Assembly: GCA_904419745.1 (NCBI GenBank)
Contig: CAJFSS010000005.1
Location: 124,001-188,000 of the forward strand
From: Candidatus Pseudoruminococcus merdavium
GTDB taxonomy: Bacteria; Bacillota; Clostridia; Oscillospirales; Ruminococcaceae
Reading direction: 5' to 3'
Length of the DNA stretch: 64,000 nt
In this document: piece after piece, positions 42,845 to 50,529 of the stretch
How positions within the stretch are numbered: position 1 is the stretch's first letter
Layout: every line of letters starts with the position of its first letter
Notes under the pieces: model-generated
Told to the model about the DNA's origin: nothing
Database searches by the model: none
Seen by the model: the letters and a program-made list of their open reading frames with translations, nothing else
Position numbers and translations under genes: made by a program

Positions 42845-45067
42845 GTGGAACAGACAAAAGAAATTGTCTCCATTGAAGGCTCTGTGGAGAATATTATTTT
42901 CAAAAATGAGGACAGCGGTTTTACGGTCATGGAACTGGGCTATCAGGGGGATCTTTTGACTGTGGTCGGGGAACTGTATGGCGTCGCGGAAGGGGAGGAA
43001 GTCAAACTCAGCGGGTATTTTACCTCTCATCCGCAGTATGGTCACCAGTTTAAAGCGCTCACCTGTGAACGCAATCTCCCGGCCACTGCCAATGCCATTT
43101 TAAAATACCTCTCGTCCGGCGCGCTTAAGGGGGTCGGCCCGGTGACTGCCCGCAGGTTCGTGGAACGTTTCGGGGACGATACTCTGACCGTGATTGAAAA
43201 CGAACCGGAACGTCTGCTGGAAGTGCGCGGTATTACCGAACGTCGCGCCAATCAGATCCGGGAGGAGTTTAACAAAATTTTCGGTGTGCGCGCGGTAATG
43301 TCCTTTATGGCGCAGTTCCAGATTTTGCCGATTTACTCTATCCGGGTTTGGCGAACTTTTGGAAGCGCCGCAATTGAAATCATTCAGGACAATCCCTTTC
43401 TGTTATGTTCCAACGGGATTGATCTTAACTTTTCTAAAGCGGATGAAATCCGGGAACGGCTTGGTATGTCGGAAGTCTCTCCACATCGGCTGTTTGCGGG
43501 TGTGGTCTATGTTTTGCGCAGAAACACCTTTAATGGGCATACCTGCCTGCCACTTGACCGGCTGGCCCAAACAGCAAAAGAATTGCTTGGGGTCGATCTG
43601 GCGCTGGTAGAGGAGATTATCGGCCAGAATATCAGCGAGGAAAATCTGATCTTGGTTACTGTGGACGGACGGGATTTTATTTATCTTCCTCAAATGTATC
43701 GGGCGGAAACATTTATTGCAGAGCGTATTAGCATGGTGCAGTCGTTTTTCCCAGATAATGGACAGAACTGGGACAAGCGGATTGACGCCCTGGAAAAGAG
43801 CACTGGGAAAACCTATGCCAAAAACCAGCGGCGCGCCATTGCGACTTCTCTTTCTCAGGGACTGATGGTACTCACCGGCGGTCCGGGCACCGGAAAGACG
43901 ACGACCATCAATGCAATGATCGAGTTGTTCAAAGAAGAGGGAAACAAGGTTGTCCTTACAGCACCGACCGGACGCGCTGCCAAGCGCATGAGTGAGATCA
44001 CCGGGTGTGAGGCCAAGACCATCCACCGTCTGCTGGAAGTGGAGTATACCACGTCTGGAGAGGTGCGCTTTGCCAGGGATGAACGCCATCCAATTGACGC
44101 GGAGGTCATCATCGTGGACGAATTGTCCATGGTGGATGTCACCTTATTTGAATCGCTTTTGCGTGCGATGAAACTCACCTGCCGCCTCATTCTGGTAGGG
44201 GATGCAAACCAGTTGCCCCCGGTGGGCGCGGGCTGTGTGCTCAAGGATTTAATTGACAGCGAGTGCGTTACCGTGGTTGAGTTGAATGAGATTTTCCGTC
44301 AGGCAGCGCAAAGCCTGATTGTTACCAATGCGCATGCCATTGTCTCCGGTGAGACGCCGGATCTCAGGAAACGGGATAACGATTTCTTTTTCCTTCCCTG
44401 CCAAAACCAGATGATGACAGCCGCCACAGTGGTGGATTTGTGCAATCGGCGACTTCCCAAAAGTTATGGCTATTCCCCTGTGAGGGATATTCAGGTACTC
44501 TGCCCCACCCGGATTGGGGAAATTGGAACGGAACAACTCAACAGGGAACTTCAACAGGTGCTCAATCCCAAATCCCCTCAAAAGACGGAGGCTGTTTTTG
44601 AAGCCAAGGTGTTCCGGGAACAGGATAAGGTCATGCAGGTGAAAAACAACTATGATATCCCCTATAAAACGGATCAAGGGGAACAGGGCGCCGGCATTTT
44701 CAATGGGGATATTGGCTTTATTGAAGAAATTGATCGCCCTTCTTCCACCATATGGATTCGGTTTGACGACCGCGTGGCGGAGTATTCCTTTGATCAGCTC
44801 GATGAAATTGAACTCGCCTATGCAGTCACCGTGCACAAGAGCCAGGGCAGTGAATTTGAGGCGGTAATCATTCCCTTGTTTGGAAACCATAAAAAGCTGT
44901 ATTACCGCAATCTGCTCTATACGGCGGTTACCAGGGCAAAGAAACTCCTTATTTTGGTGGGCCAGCAGCAGAGCGTCGCACAAATGGTTGCCAATAACCG
45001 GAAAACCCTGAGGTACACAAATCTCGCGTATTTTCTTAGAAAATGCAATGGTATTTTGGAAGAATAG
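42845..45067 (+). CDS. recD2: RecD2-type ATP-dependent DNA helicase
   Basis: A 740-residue superfamily 1B 5'-3' helicase used in repair and replication stress, not part of a RecBCD complex. An N-terminal OB-like region (about 10-75) is followed by helix-hairpin-helix repeats (LKGVGPVTARRFVE, LLEVRGITERRANQI). Walker A GGPGTGKTTT is at about 345, Walker B is VDELSMVD, and the C-terminal UvrD-like motif is YAVTVHKSQGSEF. The GTG at 42845 follows GAAGAGGAG at 42825-42833; the open frame extends upstream into the promoter, so the longer start is rejected. Confidence 0.94.
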   Translation: MEQTKEIVSIEGSVENIIFKNEDSGFTVMELGYQGDLLTVVGELYGVAEGEEVKLSGYFTSHPQYGHQFKALTCERNLPATANAILKYLSSGALKGVGPVTARRFVERFGDDTLTVIENEPERLLEVRGITERRANQIREEFNKIFGVRAVMSFMAQFQILPIYSIRVWRTFGSAAIEIIQDNPFLLCSNGIDLNFSKADEIRERLGMSEVSPHRLFAGVVYVLRRNTFNGHTCLPLDRLAQTAKELLGVDLALVEEIIGQNISEENLILVTVDGRDFIYLPQMYRAETFIAERISMVQSFFPDNGQNWDKRIDALEKSTGKTYAKNQRRAIATSLSQGLMVLTGGPGTGKTTTINAMIELFKEEGNKVVLTAPTGRAAKRMSEITGCEAKTIHRLLEVEYTTSGEVRFARDERHPIDAEVIIVDELSMVDVTLFESLLRAMKLTCRLILVGDANQLPPVGAGCVLKDLIDSECVTVVELNEIFRQAAQSLIVTNAHAIVSGETPDLRKRDNDFFFLPCQNQMMTAATVVDLCNRRLPKSYGYSPVRDIQVLCPTRIGEIGTEQLNRELQQVLNPKSPQKTEAVFEAKVFREQDKVMQVKNNYDIPYKTDQGEQGAGIFNGDIGFIEEIDRPSSTIWIRFDDRVAEYSFDQLDEIELAYAVTVHKSQGSEFEAVIIPLFGNHKKLYYRNLLYTAVTRAKKLLILVGQQQSVAQMVANNRKTLRYTNLAYFLRKCNGILEE

Positions 45068-45080
45068 GAGCAACGTTCCG

Positions 45081-45791
45081 ATGATATCCGTAAATAAATG
45101 CCTTTTTTGTGGGGAAATTGTAAAAGAGAGGGAGGTTTTCTGCTCCAAATGCAGGGAATTGATTCCTCCCCTAGCAAAAACATGCTGTAAAATTTGTGGG
45201 CATGAACATTGCCGCTGCTCCCTTTCTCCCCACCGGGAATATGAATTGGACGGGATCTGTGCCTGCTATTTCTATGAGGGAGAAGTAAGACGGGTCGTCT
45301 CCCGGTTCAAATTTTCCGGCGGCCGTTTTCTCGGACAGGGAATGGGAAAACTGATGGCACAACGTGTACAGGAAGTTTTCCCGGATATTTCTTTCGACGG
45401 AATCTGCTATGTTCCCACGTCCCTACAGCATTTGGTTCAGCGTGGATATAACCAGGCGGCAGTGCTTGCCAGGGCGATTTCCAGATTTACATCGGTTACA
45501 GTGTATGATAAAATATTAAGGAAACGTGTGGGGGTGAAAACACAGCATACCCTCCACGCGAGCGAAAGAATCAAAAATGTAAAGGACGCATACCGTATTA
45601 CAGATCCAAAACGGGTCTATGGAAAAACGCTTTTGTTGGTGGATGATGTCTCCACAACCGGGGCAACTCTTCGGGAATGTGCCGGAGAACTCAAAGGGGC
45701 TGGAGCAGCGTCCGTTTATGCGGTTTGCTTTTCACTAACGCCAAACCGCCTGGAAAGAAAGGATGGCAAATTCGGCGATGTCAAGTTTTGA
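45081..45791 (+). CDS. comF: ComF-family phosphoribosyltransferase-like protein
   Basis: A 236-residue protein with an N-terminal double-zinc-ribbon-like cysteine set (CLFCGEI, CSKCRE, CCKICGHEHCRC) and a C-terminal PRPP-binding domain with LLLVDDVSTTGATLRE. In competent bacteria ComF aids DNA uptake; the order recD2-comF is frequent in Clostridia. ATG 45081 follows AGGAG at 45066. It overlaps the next gene by 29 nt if that gene starts at 45763. Confidence 0.92.
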   Translation: MISVNKCLFCGEIVKEREVFCSKCRELIPPLAKTCCKICGHEHCRCSLSPHREYELDGICACYFYEGEVRRVVSRFKFSGGRFLGQGMGKLMAQRVQEVFPDISFDGICYVPTSLQHLVQRGYNQAAVLARAISRFTSVTVYDKILRKRVGVKTQHTLHASERIKNVKDAYRITDPKRVYGKTLLLVDDVSTTGATLRECAGELKGAGAASVYAVCFSLTPNRLERKDGKFGDVKF

Positions 45792-46815
45792 TATTGGAAT
45801 GGATTTAGGAACTTCAAATGTCACAGTATGCCTTCGCGGAAAGGGAATTGTACTCCGGGAACCCTCTGCGATCGCCTATCATAAAAAGACAGACGAAATT
45901 ATGGGAGTCGGGCAAAAAGCCTATGATATGCTTGAAAAAACTCCGCCGCAAATTGTAGCAGTACAGCCGTTACTGGGCGGTGTTGTCGGGGATTTTAACC
46001 TGACTACGGATATGATTAAGGTTTTTTTGCAGCGCGTCTGTGGAAGTTCTATGGTAAAACCGAGGGTAGTAATCTGTGTACCATCGGTCATTACGGAAGT
46101 GGAAGCACGCGCTGTCATAGATGCCGCCATGTCTGCCGGTGCAAGGAAGGTCTACCTGGTGGAAGAACCATTTGCGGCTGCTCTGGGAAGTGGGATTGAT
46201 ATTACCAAACCACAGGGAAATATGATTGTCAATGTGGGTGGAGCGACTACAAATGTGGCGGTGGTGTCCTTAAAGGGGATTGTAACCAAAAATTCCGTAA
46301 AAGTTGCCGGAGGGGCGTTTGACGAAGCTATTATCAAACATATCCGGCTGGAACATGCACTTTTGATAGGGCAGAAAATGGCGGAAGAAGCCAAAATTCA
46401 ATCTGGATGTACGCAGGCTTATGCTGGAGAACGGACAGTGGTTTTGAAAGGAAGATGCCTGAAAACGGGGCTGCCCAAGCGTTTGGAAATCCCGGCAAAA
46501 GAACTTGCGACCGTTTGCCTGTCGGTTGCCCTGGAAATTGTTTCTGCTGTACAGCTTGTGATTGAACAGACCCCTCCTGAACTGGTAGGAGACTTGCAGG
46601 ATAATGGGATTACATTGTGTGGAGCGGGAGCAAAACTCGGCGGCCTTCTGGAATTGATTTCCCAGGAGACCAAACTGGAGACACATTTGACAGAGGATCC
46701 GGAAGACTGTGTGGCGCTTGGAACGGCAAAGGCGTTCGACTTTGAAGAAGAGTTGGAATATGGCATGGTTGACCCGGTGACATACCGGATGGATTTGACA
46801 CAGGAAATCGAATAA
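45763..46815 (+). CDS. MreB-like actin homologue
   Basis: A 350-residue protein of the MreB/Mbl family. The phosphate-1 loop GMDLGTSNVTVCLRGKG is near residue 13, phosphate-2 is VNVGGATTNVAVVS, and the adenosine-binding CGAGAKLGG-type block is near 290. MreB homologues polymerise under the membrane and guide wall synthesis. Here it follows comF without mreC or mreD, so it is probably an additional paralog (inference). The start may instead be ATG 45778 (MSSFDIGMD); the ribosome site fits neither perfectly. Confidence 0.88.
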   Translation: MANSAMSSFDIGMDLGTSNVTVCLRGKGIVLREPSAIAYHKKTDEIMGVGQKAYDMLEKTPPQIVAVQPLLGGVVGDFNLTTDMIKVFLQRVCGSSMVKPRVVICVPSVITEVEARAVIDAAMSAGARKVYLVEEPFAAALGSGIDITKPQGNMIVNVGGATTNVAVVSLKGIVTKNSVKVAGGAFDEAIIKHIRLEHALLIGQKMAEEAKIQSGCTQAYAGERTVVLKGRCLKTGLPKRLEIPAKELATVCLSVALEIVSAVQLVIEQTPPELVGDLQDNGITLCGAGAKLGGLLELISQETKLETHLTEDPEDCVALGTAKAFDFEEELEYGMVDPVTYRMDLTQEIE

Positions 46816-46834
46816 GTACCGCTTTTTTGGAAAG

Positions 46835-46879
46835 AATAGGATTGTCATGAACACGCATGGCAGTCCTATTTGTTTTATT
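46835..46879 (+). terminator. Terminator after the mreB-like gene
   Basis: A 15-bp stem with two G-U pairs (46835-46849 with 46856-46870) followed by TGTTTTATT. Confidence 0.8.
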
Positions 46880-46898
46880 CTGGAAAGGAGTATCGACC

Positions 46899-47084
46899 AT
46901 GGCCAATTTAACTTCTAAAGAACTTTCCGCTATTGAAGATCAGCTGAGTGCGGAACAGTGCCTAATCAAAAAGTACAAACTGTATGCGCAAAACGCTTCT
47001 GACCCACAGATCAAAACAAAGTGTGAACAGATTGCGGCAAAGCACCAGGAACATTTTCAGCAGTTGACACAAAAACTGAACTAG
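46899..47084 (+). CDS. Small helical protein, probable spore coat (CotF-like) companion
   Basis: A 61-residue helical protein (TSKELSAIEDQLSAEQ, TKCEQIAAKHQEHFQQLTQ). The stretch QCLIKKYKLYAQNASDPQIK resembles the ferritin-like helix of CotF-type coat proteins, and it is encoded 15 bp before a clear member. ATG 46899 follows GGAAAGGAG. Likely made during sporulation (inference). Confidence 0.75.
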   Translation: MANLTSKELSAIEDQLSAEQCLIKKYKLYAQNASDPQIKTKCEQIAAKHQEHFQQLTQKLN

Positions 47085-47099
47085 GAGGAGAACAGCATT

Positions 47100-47369
47100 A
47101 TGGAACAGATTCAGTTTGATGACAAAAACATGATGGATGACGCTCTGGCATCCCAAAAATTTATTACAGAAACCTATAATACTTTTGCCAATGAATGCAG
47201 CGATCCTCAGCTGAAAGAGCAATTTGTGAACCTTCTGGAAGACGAACATCGTATCCAGCATGAAGTTTTTACTGAAATGCAGAAGCGGGGATGGTATCAG
47301 ACAGAACCTGCGGAGCAGGACAAAATTAATCAGGCGAAACAGAAATATCTTGGACAGATGAACCAGTAA
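47100..47369 (+). CDS. Spore coat protein, CotF family
   Basis: An 89-residue helical protein. MMDDALASQKFITETYNTFANECSDPQLKEQF (in parts) and EDEHRIQHEVFTEMQKRGWY are typical of CotF/YhcQ coat proteins of endospore formers. The gene has an AGGAGGAG ribosome site and is paired with the small helical gene upstream. It is direct evidence for a sporulating host. Confidence 0.92.
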   Translation: MEQIQFDDKNMMDDALASQKFITETYNTFANECSDPQLKEQFVNLLEDEHRIQHEVFTEMQKRGWYQTEPAEQDKINQAKQKYLGQMNQ

Positions 47370-47410
47370 AAAAGAGGGACTGAGGAAAATCTCCTCAGTC
47401 CCTCTTTTTT
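47368..47410. terminator. Bidirectional terminator between the coat protein and MscS genes
   Basis: A 19-bp perfect stem (47368-47386 with 47392-47410) bounded by A and T tracts; it serves both converging genes. Confidence 0.9.
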
Positions 47411-48296
47411 ACTTCTCTTTGCGCTGTGTATCGGGGGTGTCCTTGGCTTCGTGCAGATAGACGTCCAGTTGTTGATAGGGGATATGGATACCCCGCTTAT
47501 CAAATGCCCGTTTGATTTCTTCATGCAAATAATAATCCAGATCAAAATAGTGTTCTGACTGCACCCAAACCCGGACCAGAATATCAATCGAACTCTCTGA
47601 GTGATCCTTTACTCGTACCAGGGGTTCCGGATCAAGGAGAGCATAGTCGCTGCGCAGAATAATATCGGTTATGATCTGTTTTGCCTGATCCATATTATCC
47701 TCATAGCCAATGGAAAATACCCTGTCAAGCATTCTGGTCGGCTCTGCGGAGTAATTGATGATTTTGGCGTTGGAAAGCTGGCCATTTGGAATAAAAATTC
47801 GCTTATTGTCAATGGTGTTGAGTCTGGTATAAAAAAGATTGACTGCTTTAACAGTACCGCTGACCCCTTCGGTTTCCACAAAATCGCCTACCGAAAAAGG
47901 CTTTGTAAACAGCACTAAAAACCCTCCGGCAAGATTGCTGAGGCTGTCTTTCACTGCAAGGGAAACTGCCAAACCCAAAGCGCCGAGCACTGTGACAAGG
48001 GAAGTAATAGGGATTCCAATCATGGAAGCGGCTGTCATCAAAAGGACAACATAAAGAGAGATCCGGAGCAGGGATTTTAAAAAAGTATGCAAAGAAATAT
48101 CAATTCTACTTTTTGCCAGTGCCTTTGCAAAAAGCTTCATGATAATTTTAATTGCAACAATACCGGCAACAAGTGTGATAATTGGAATAATCACTTTAGG
48201 GCTGAGAACATTGTCCATAATCTGTTTAAACAGGCTAATGGTCTGCTCTGCCTGTTCGGGAGTAATGGACGAAGTGGAAGAACTCAGTAAGAACAT
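47409..48296 (-). CDS. Small-conductance mechanosensitive channel, MscS family
   Basis: A 295-residue membrane protein with three N-terminal helices (about 33-52, 70-92 and 98-125). The third is the Gly/Ala-rich pore helix (LGALGLAVSLAVKDSLSNLAGGFL in parts), followed by the cytoplasmic beta domain (KPFSVGDFVE, VNLFYTRLNTIDNKRIFIPNG) and an alpha/beta cage end. It opens on membrane tension and releases solutes under osmotic downshock. Monocistronic, minus strand. The ribosome site is AAGGAGG. Confidence 0.95.
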   Translation of the reverse strand: MFLLSSSTSSITPEQAEQTISLFKQIMDNVLSPKVIIPIITLVAGIVAIKIIMKLFAKALAKSRIDISLHTFLKSLLRISLYVVLLMTAASMIGIPITSLVTVLGALGLAVSLAVKDSLSNLAGGFLVLFTKPFSVGDFVETEGVSGTVKAVNLFYTRLNTIDNKRIFIPNGQLSNAKIINYSAEPTRMLDRVFSIGYEDNMDQAKQIITDIILRSDYALLDPEPLVRVKDHSESSIDILVRVWVQSEHYFDLDYYLHEEIKRAFDKRGIHIPYQQLDVYLHEAKDTPDTQRKEK

Positions 48297-48647
48297 GGGA
48301 AACCTCCTTACAAAACGTGGGAATCAAAGTTGTTCTCATTATAATATGAAACAAAGGGCTTTGGCAATCAAAATTCCCTGGATAAGAACAATTTCATACA
48401 AAGCATTTTGTTTTATTATGTTCTTTAAAAATTATAATTTCCTGACTTTGTAAAAGATTTAACAAAAAGAAGGGAAACACACTGTGAATTATTACAAGAA
48501 AATATTCGGAGGAATGAATTGCAAAACAGGTGGATTTCATGTATAATGAATCTGGTTGCTGTTTAAAGAATGTTTTTAACTTTGTCATAAATTGGCCGTT
48601 GAAAGTATTCTTTAGAATAACAATAATTTTATGGACAAGGAGAAAAG
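48297..48647. other. 351-bp intergenic region between divergent mscS and oadG
   Basis: It holds the oadG promoter (48519-48547) and a leader of about 95 nt. The rest is AT-rich with no gene or recognised RNA. Confidence 0.6.
48519..48547 (+). promoter_or_regulatory. Promoter of oadG-oadB
   Basis: TTGCAA (48519-48524), 17 bp, TATAAT (48542-48547). Confidence 0.65.
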
Positions 48648-49034
48648 ATGCTTATGAGTGACATGCAACTTGCTTTCGTAGTTATTATTTCCGGACTCGT
48701 GATTGTTTTCCTTGCTCTGATTGTGCTGATTGCCTTAATGTGGGCAATGGGTAAGGCGCTATCCTCTTTAAAAAGGGATCAAAAGCCTTCGGCTCCTGCA
48801 CAGGCACCAGTTGTCCCAGCGGCCCCGAAACAGGCAGCTCCGGTTGCACAAGTACAGCCCGCTGCAGAAGAGGGAATTCCCGGTGAGGTTGTTGCGGCAA
48901 TTTCCGCGGCAGTTGCTTTCCTGATGGAAGATGCCGGTGAAAAGGGATACGTTGTAAAGAGCATTAAGAGAGCACGCGAAGCACGTCCTGTCTGGGGATT
49001 GGCTGGTATTATGGAAAATACCCGCCCGTTCTGA
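48648..49034 (+). CDS. oadG: OadG-family sodium pump decarboxylase, gamma-like subunit
   Basis: A 128-residue protein with one N-terminal membrane helix (about 8-34), an Ala/Pro-rich hinge (about 45-72) and a C-terminal part ending in RARPVWGLAGIMENTRPF-like sequence (EARPVWGLAG). This is the layout of the gamma subunit of sodium-translocating decarboxylases, fused to a short conserved tail. ATG 48648 follows AAGGAG; ATG 48654 is also possible. It precedes oadB in one operon. Confidence 0.85.
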   Translation: MLMSDMQLAFVVIISGLVIVFLALIVLIALMWAMGKALSSLKRDQKPSAPAQAPVVPAAPKQAAPVAQVQPAAEEGIPGEVVAAISAAVAFLMEDAGEKGYVVKSIKRAREARPVWGLAGIMENTRPF

Positions 49035-49085
49035 CATCCTGGTGAAAAGAACTCCCTGATCCCCTGGTAGAAAGGATGAAAAAGC

Positions 49086-50228
49086 ATGTTCCAATCATTT
49101 ATTGATACACTGGTCGGTATCTGGAACAATACCGGCTTTATGCAGGCAACTTGGCAAACATGGGTTATGTTGCTTATCGCCTGTGTCCTGATTTATCTTG
49201 CCATTGCAAAGCAATATGAGCCTTTGCTTTTATTGCCCATTGCTTTTGGTATGTTGTTGGCAAACATTCCAGTGGCCGGACTTTCCTCTTATAGTGAAGG
49301 AGGCCTGATTTATTACCTATATCAAGGGGTGAAACTTGGCATTTATCCGCCTCTGATCTTCCTTGGTGTTGGGGCAATGACGGATTTTGGACCGTTGATT
49401 GCAAATCCAAAGAGTTTTCTTCTCGGTGCAGCCGCACAGGCGGGAATTTTCTTGACTTATCTGGGCGCCGCCCTTCTTGGATATGCTCCGAATGAAGCGG
49501 GTGCAATCAGCATTATTGGCGGTGCGGATGGTCCAACGGCAATTTTTGTAACCAGTAGACTGGCTCCGGAATTGCTTGGCTCCATCGCCATTGCGGCATA
49601 TTCTTATATGGCTTTGGTACCGATTATTCAGCCCCCGATCATGAAGTTGCTTACAACCAAAAAAGAACGCTGTGTTGTTATGGAACAGCTTCGCCCGGTA
49701 TCCAAGCTGGAAAAGGTTGTTTTCCCAATTTTTGTGACCCTCTTGGTCTCTTTTGTAGTGCCAGATGCAGCTGCTCTGGTTGGTATGCTGATGCTTGGTA
49801 ACTTGATGAGAGAGAGCGGCGTTGTTGCCAGACTTTCCAATACTGCTCAGAATGAGTTGATGAACATTGTCACCATTTTTCTGGGAGTTTCGGTTGGCGC
49901 CACAGCAACGGCTGATCGTTTCCTGACACCGAAGACTCTTGGTATTATCCTTCTTGGATTAATTGCTTTCTGCCTTGGTACGGCGGCAGGTGTCCTGTTT
50001 GGAAAACTGATGTATATCTTCTCAAAAGGCAAAGTCAACCCGTTGATTGGTTCTGCGGGCGTTTCCGCCGTTCCAATGGCTGCCCGTGTGTCCCAGAAAG
50101 TTGGCCAAAAAGAGAATCCTGGAAACTTCCTGTTGATGCATGCAATGGGCCCAAATGTTGCGGGTGTTATTGGTTCAGCTGTAGCAGCTGGCGTTTTGAT
50201 TCAGGTTCTTGGACCTATGGTACAGTAA
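49086..50228 (+). CDS. oadB: Sodium ion-translocating decarboxylase, beta subunit
   Basis: A 380-residue polytopic protein that moves Na+ outward when carboxybiotin is decarboxylated. The signature [10 protein letters not shown] is at residues 146-155 with D148, the equivalent of the essential Asp203 of Klebsiella OadB; the second conserved block [18 protein letters not shown] is near the C-terminus. No carboxyltransferase (alpha) or biotin carrier gene is adjacent, so the substrate (oxaloacetate, methylmalonyl-CoA, glutaconyl-CoA) cannot be assigned here. Confidence 0.95.
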   Translation: MFQSFIDTLVGIWNNTGFMQATWQTWVMLLIACVLIYLAIAKQYEPLLLLPIAFGMLLANIPVAGLSSYSEGGLIYYLYQGVKLGIYPPLIFLGVGAMTDFGPLIANPKSFLLGAAAQAGIFLTYLGAALLGYAPNEAGAISIIGGADGPTAIFVTSRLAPELLGSIAIAAYSYMALVPIIQPPIMKLLTTKKERCVVMEQLRPVSKLEKVVFPIFVTLLVSFVVPDAAALVGMLMLGNLMRESGVVARLSNTAQNELMNIVTIFLGVSVGATATADRFLTPKTLGIILLGLIAFCLGTAAGVLFGKLMYIFSKGKVNPLIGSAGVSAVPMAARVSQKVGQKENPGNFLLMHAMGPNVAGVIGSAVAAGVLIQVLGPMVQ

Positions 50229-50230
50229 AG

Positions 50231-50267
50231 AAAAGGGTATCCGAATTGTTCGGATACCCTTTTTATT
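50231..50267 (+). terminator. Terminator after oadB
   Basis: A 13-bp perfect stem (50231-50243 with 50251-50263) and T-run. Confidence 0.9.
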
Positions 50268-50420
50268 CCTTTCTTATACCAATCCCACAGAGTGCCCGAT
50301 TTTGATGGTCATAGGATTAGTGTCTTGAAAACTTCCGTTTTTTGCTAAAAAAGCGGAAGTTTTCTCTTTGTTCTTTGGTGAGTTCATCTCGGCTTTTTCC
50401 TTTTTTGCAATCTTCTTTTA

Positions 50421-50429
50421 TGGTATAAT
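50421..50429 (+). promoter_or_regulatory. Extended -10 promoter of pcrA
   Basis: TGG-TATAAT at 50421-50429 lacks a clear -35. It lies about 100 bp before the start codon; the other 150 bp of this gap show nothing recognisable. Confidence 0.5.
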
Positions 50430-50529
50430 GAAAACAATAAAATGTCTAAAAAGAGCTTTTTAACCCTGATAAAAAAATGATAGGGAATCGAAGTGGAGAC
50501 TTTTCAAAAGAGTATAGGGGAAGTATATT

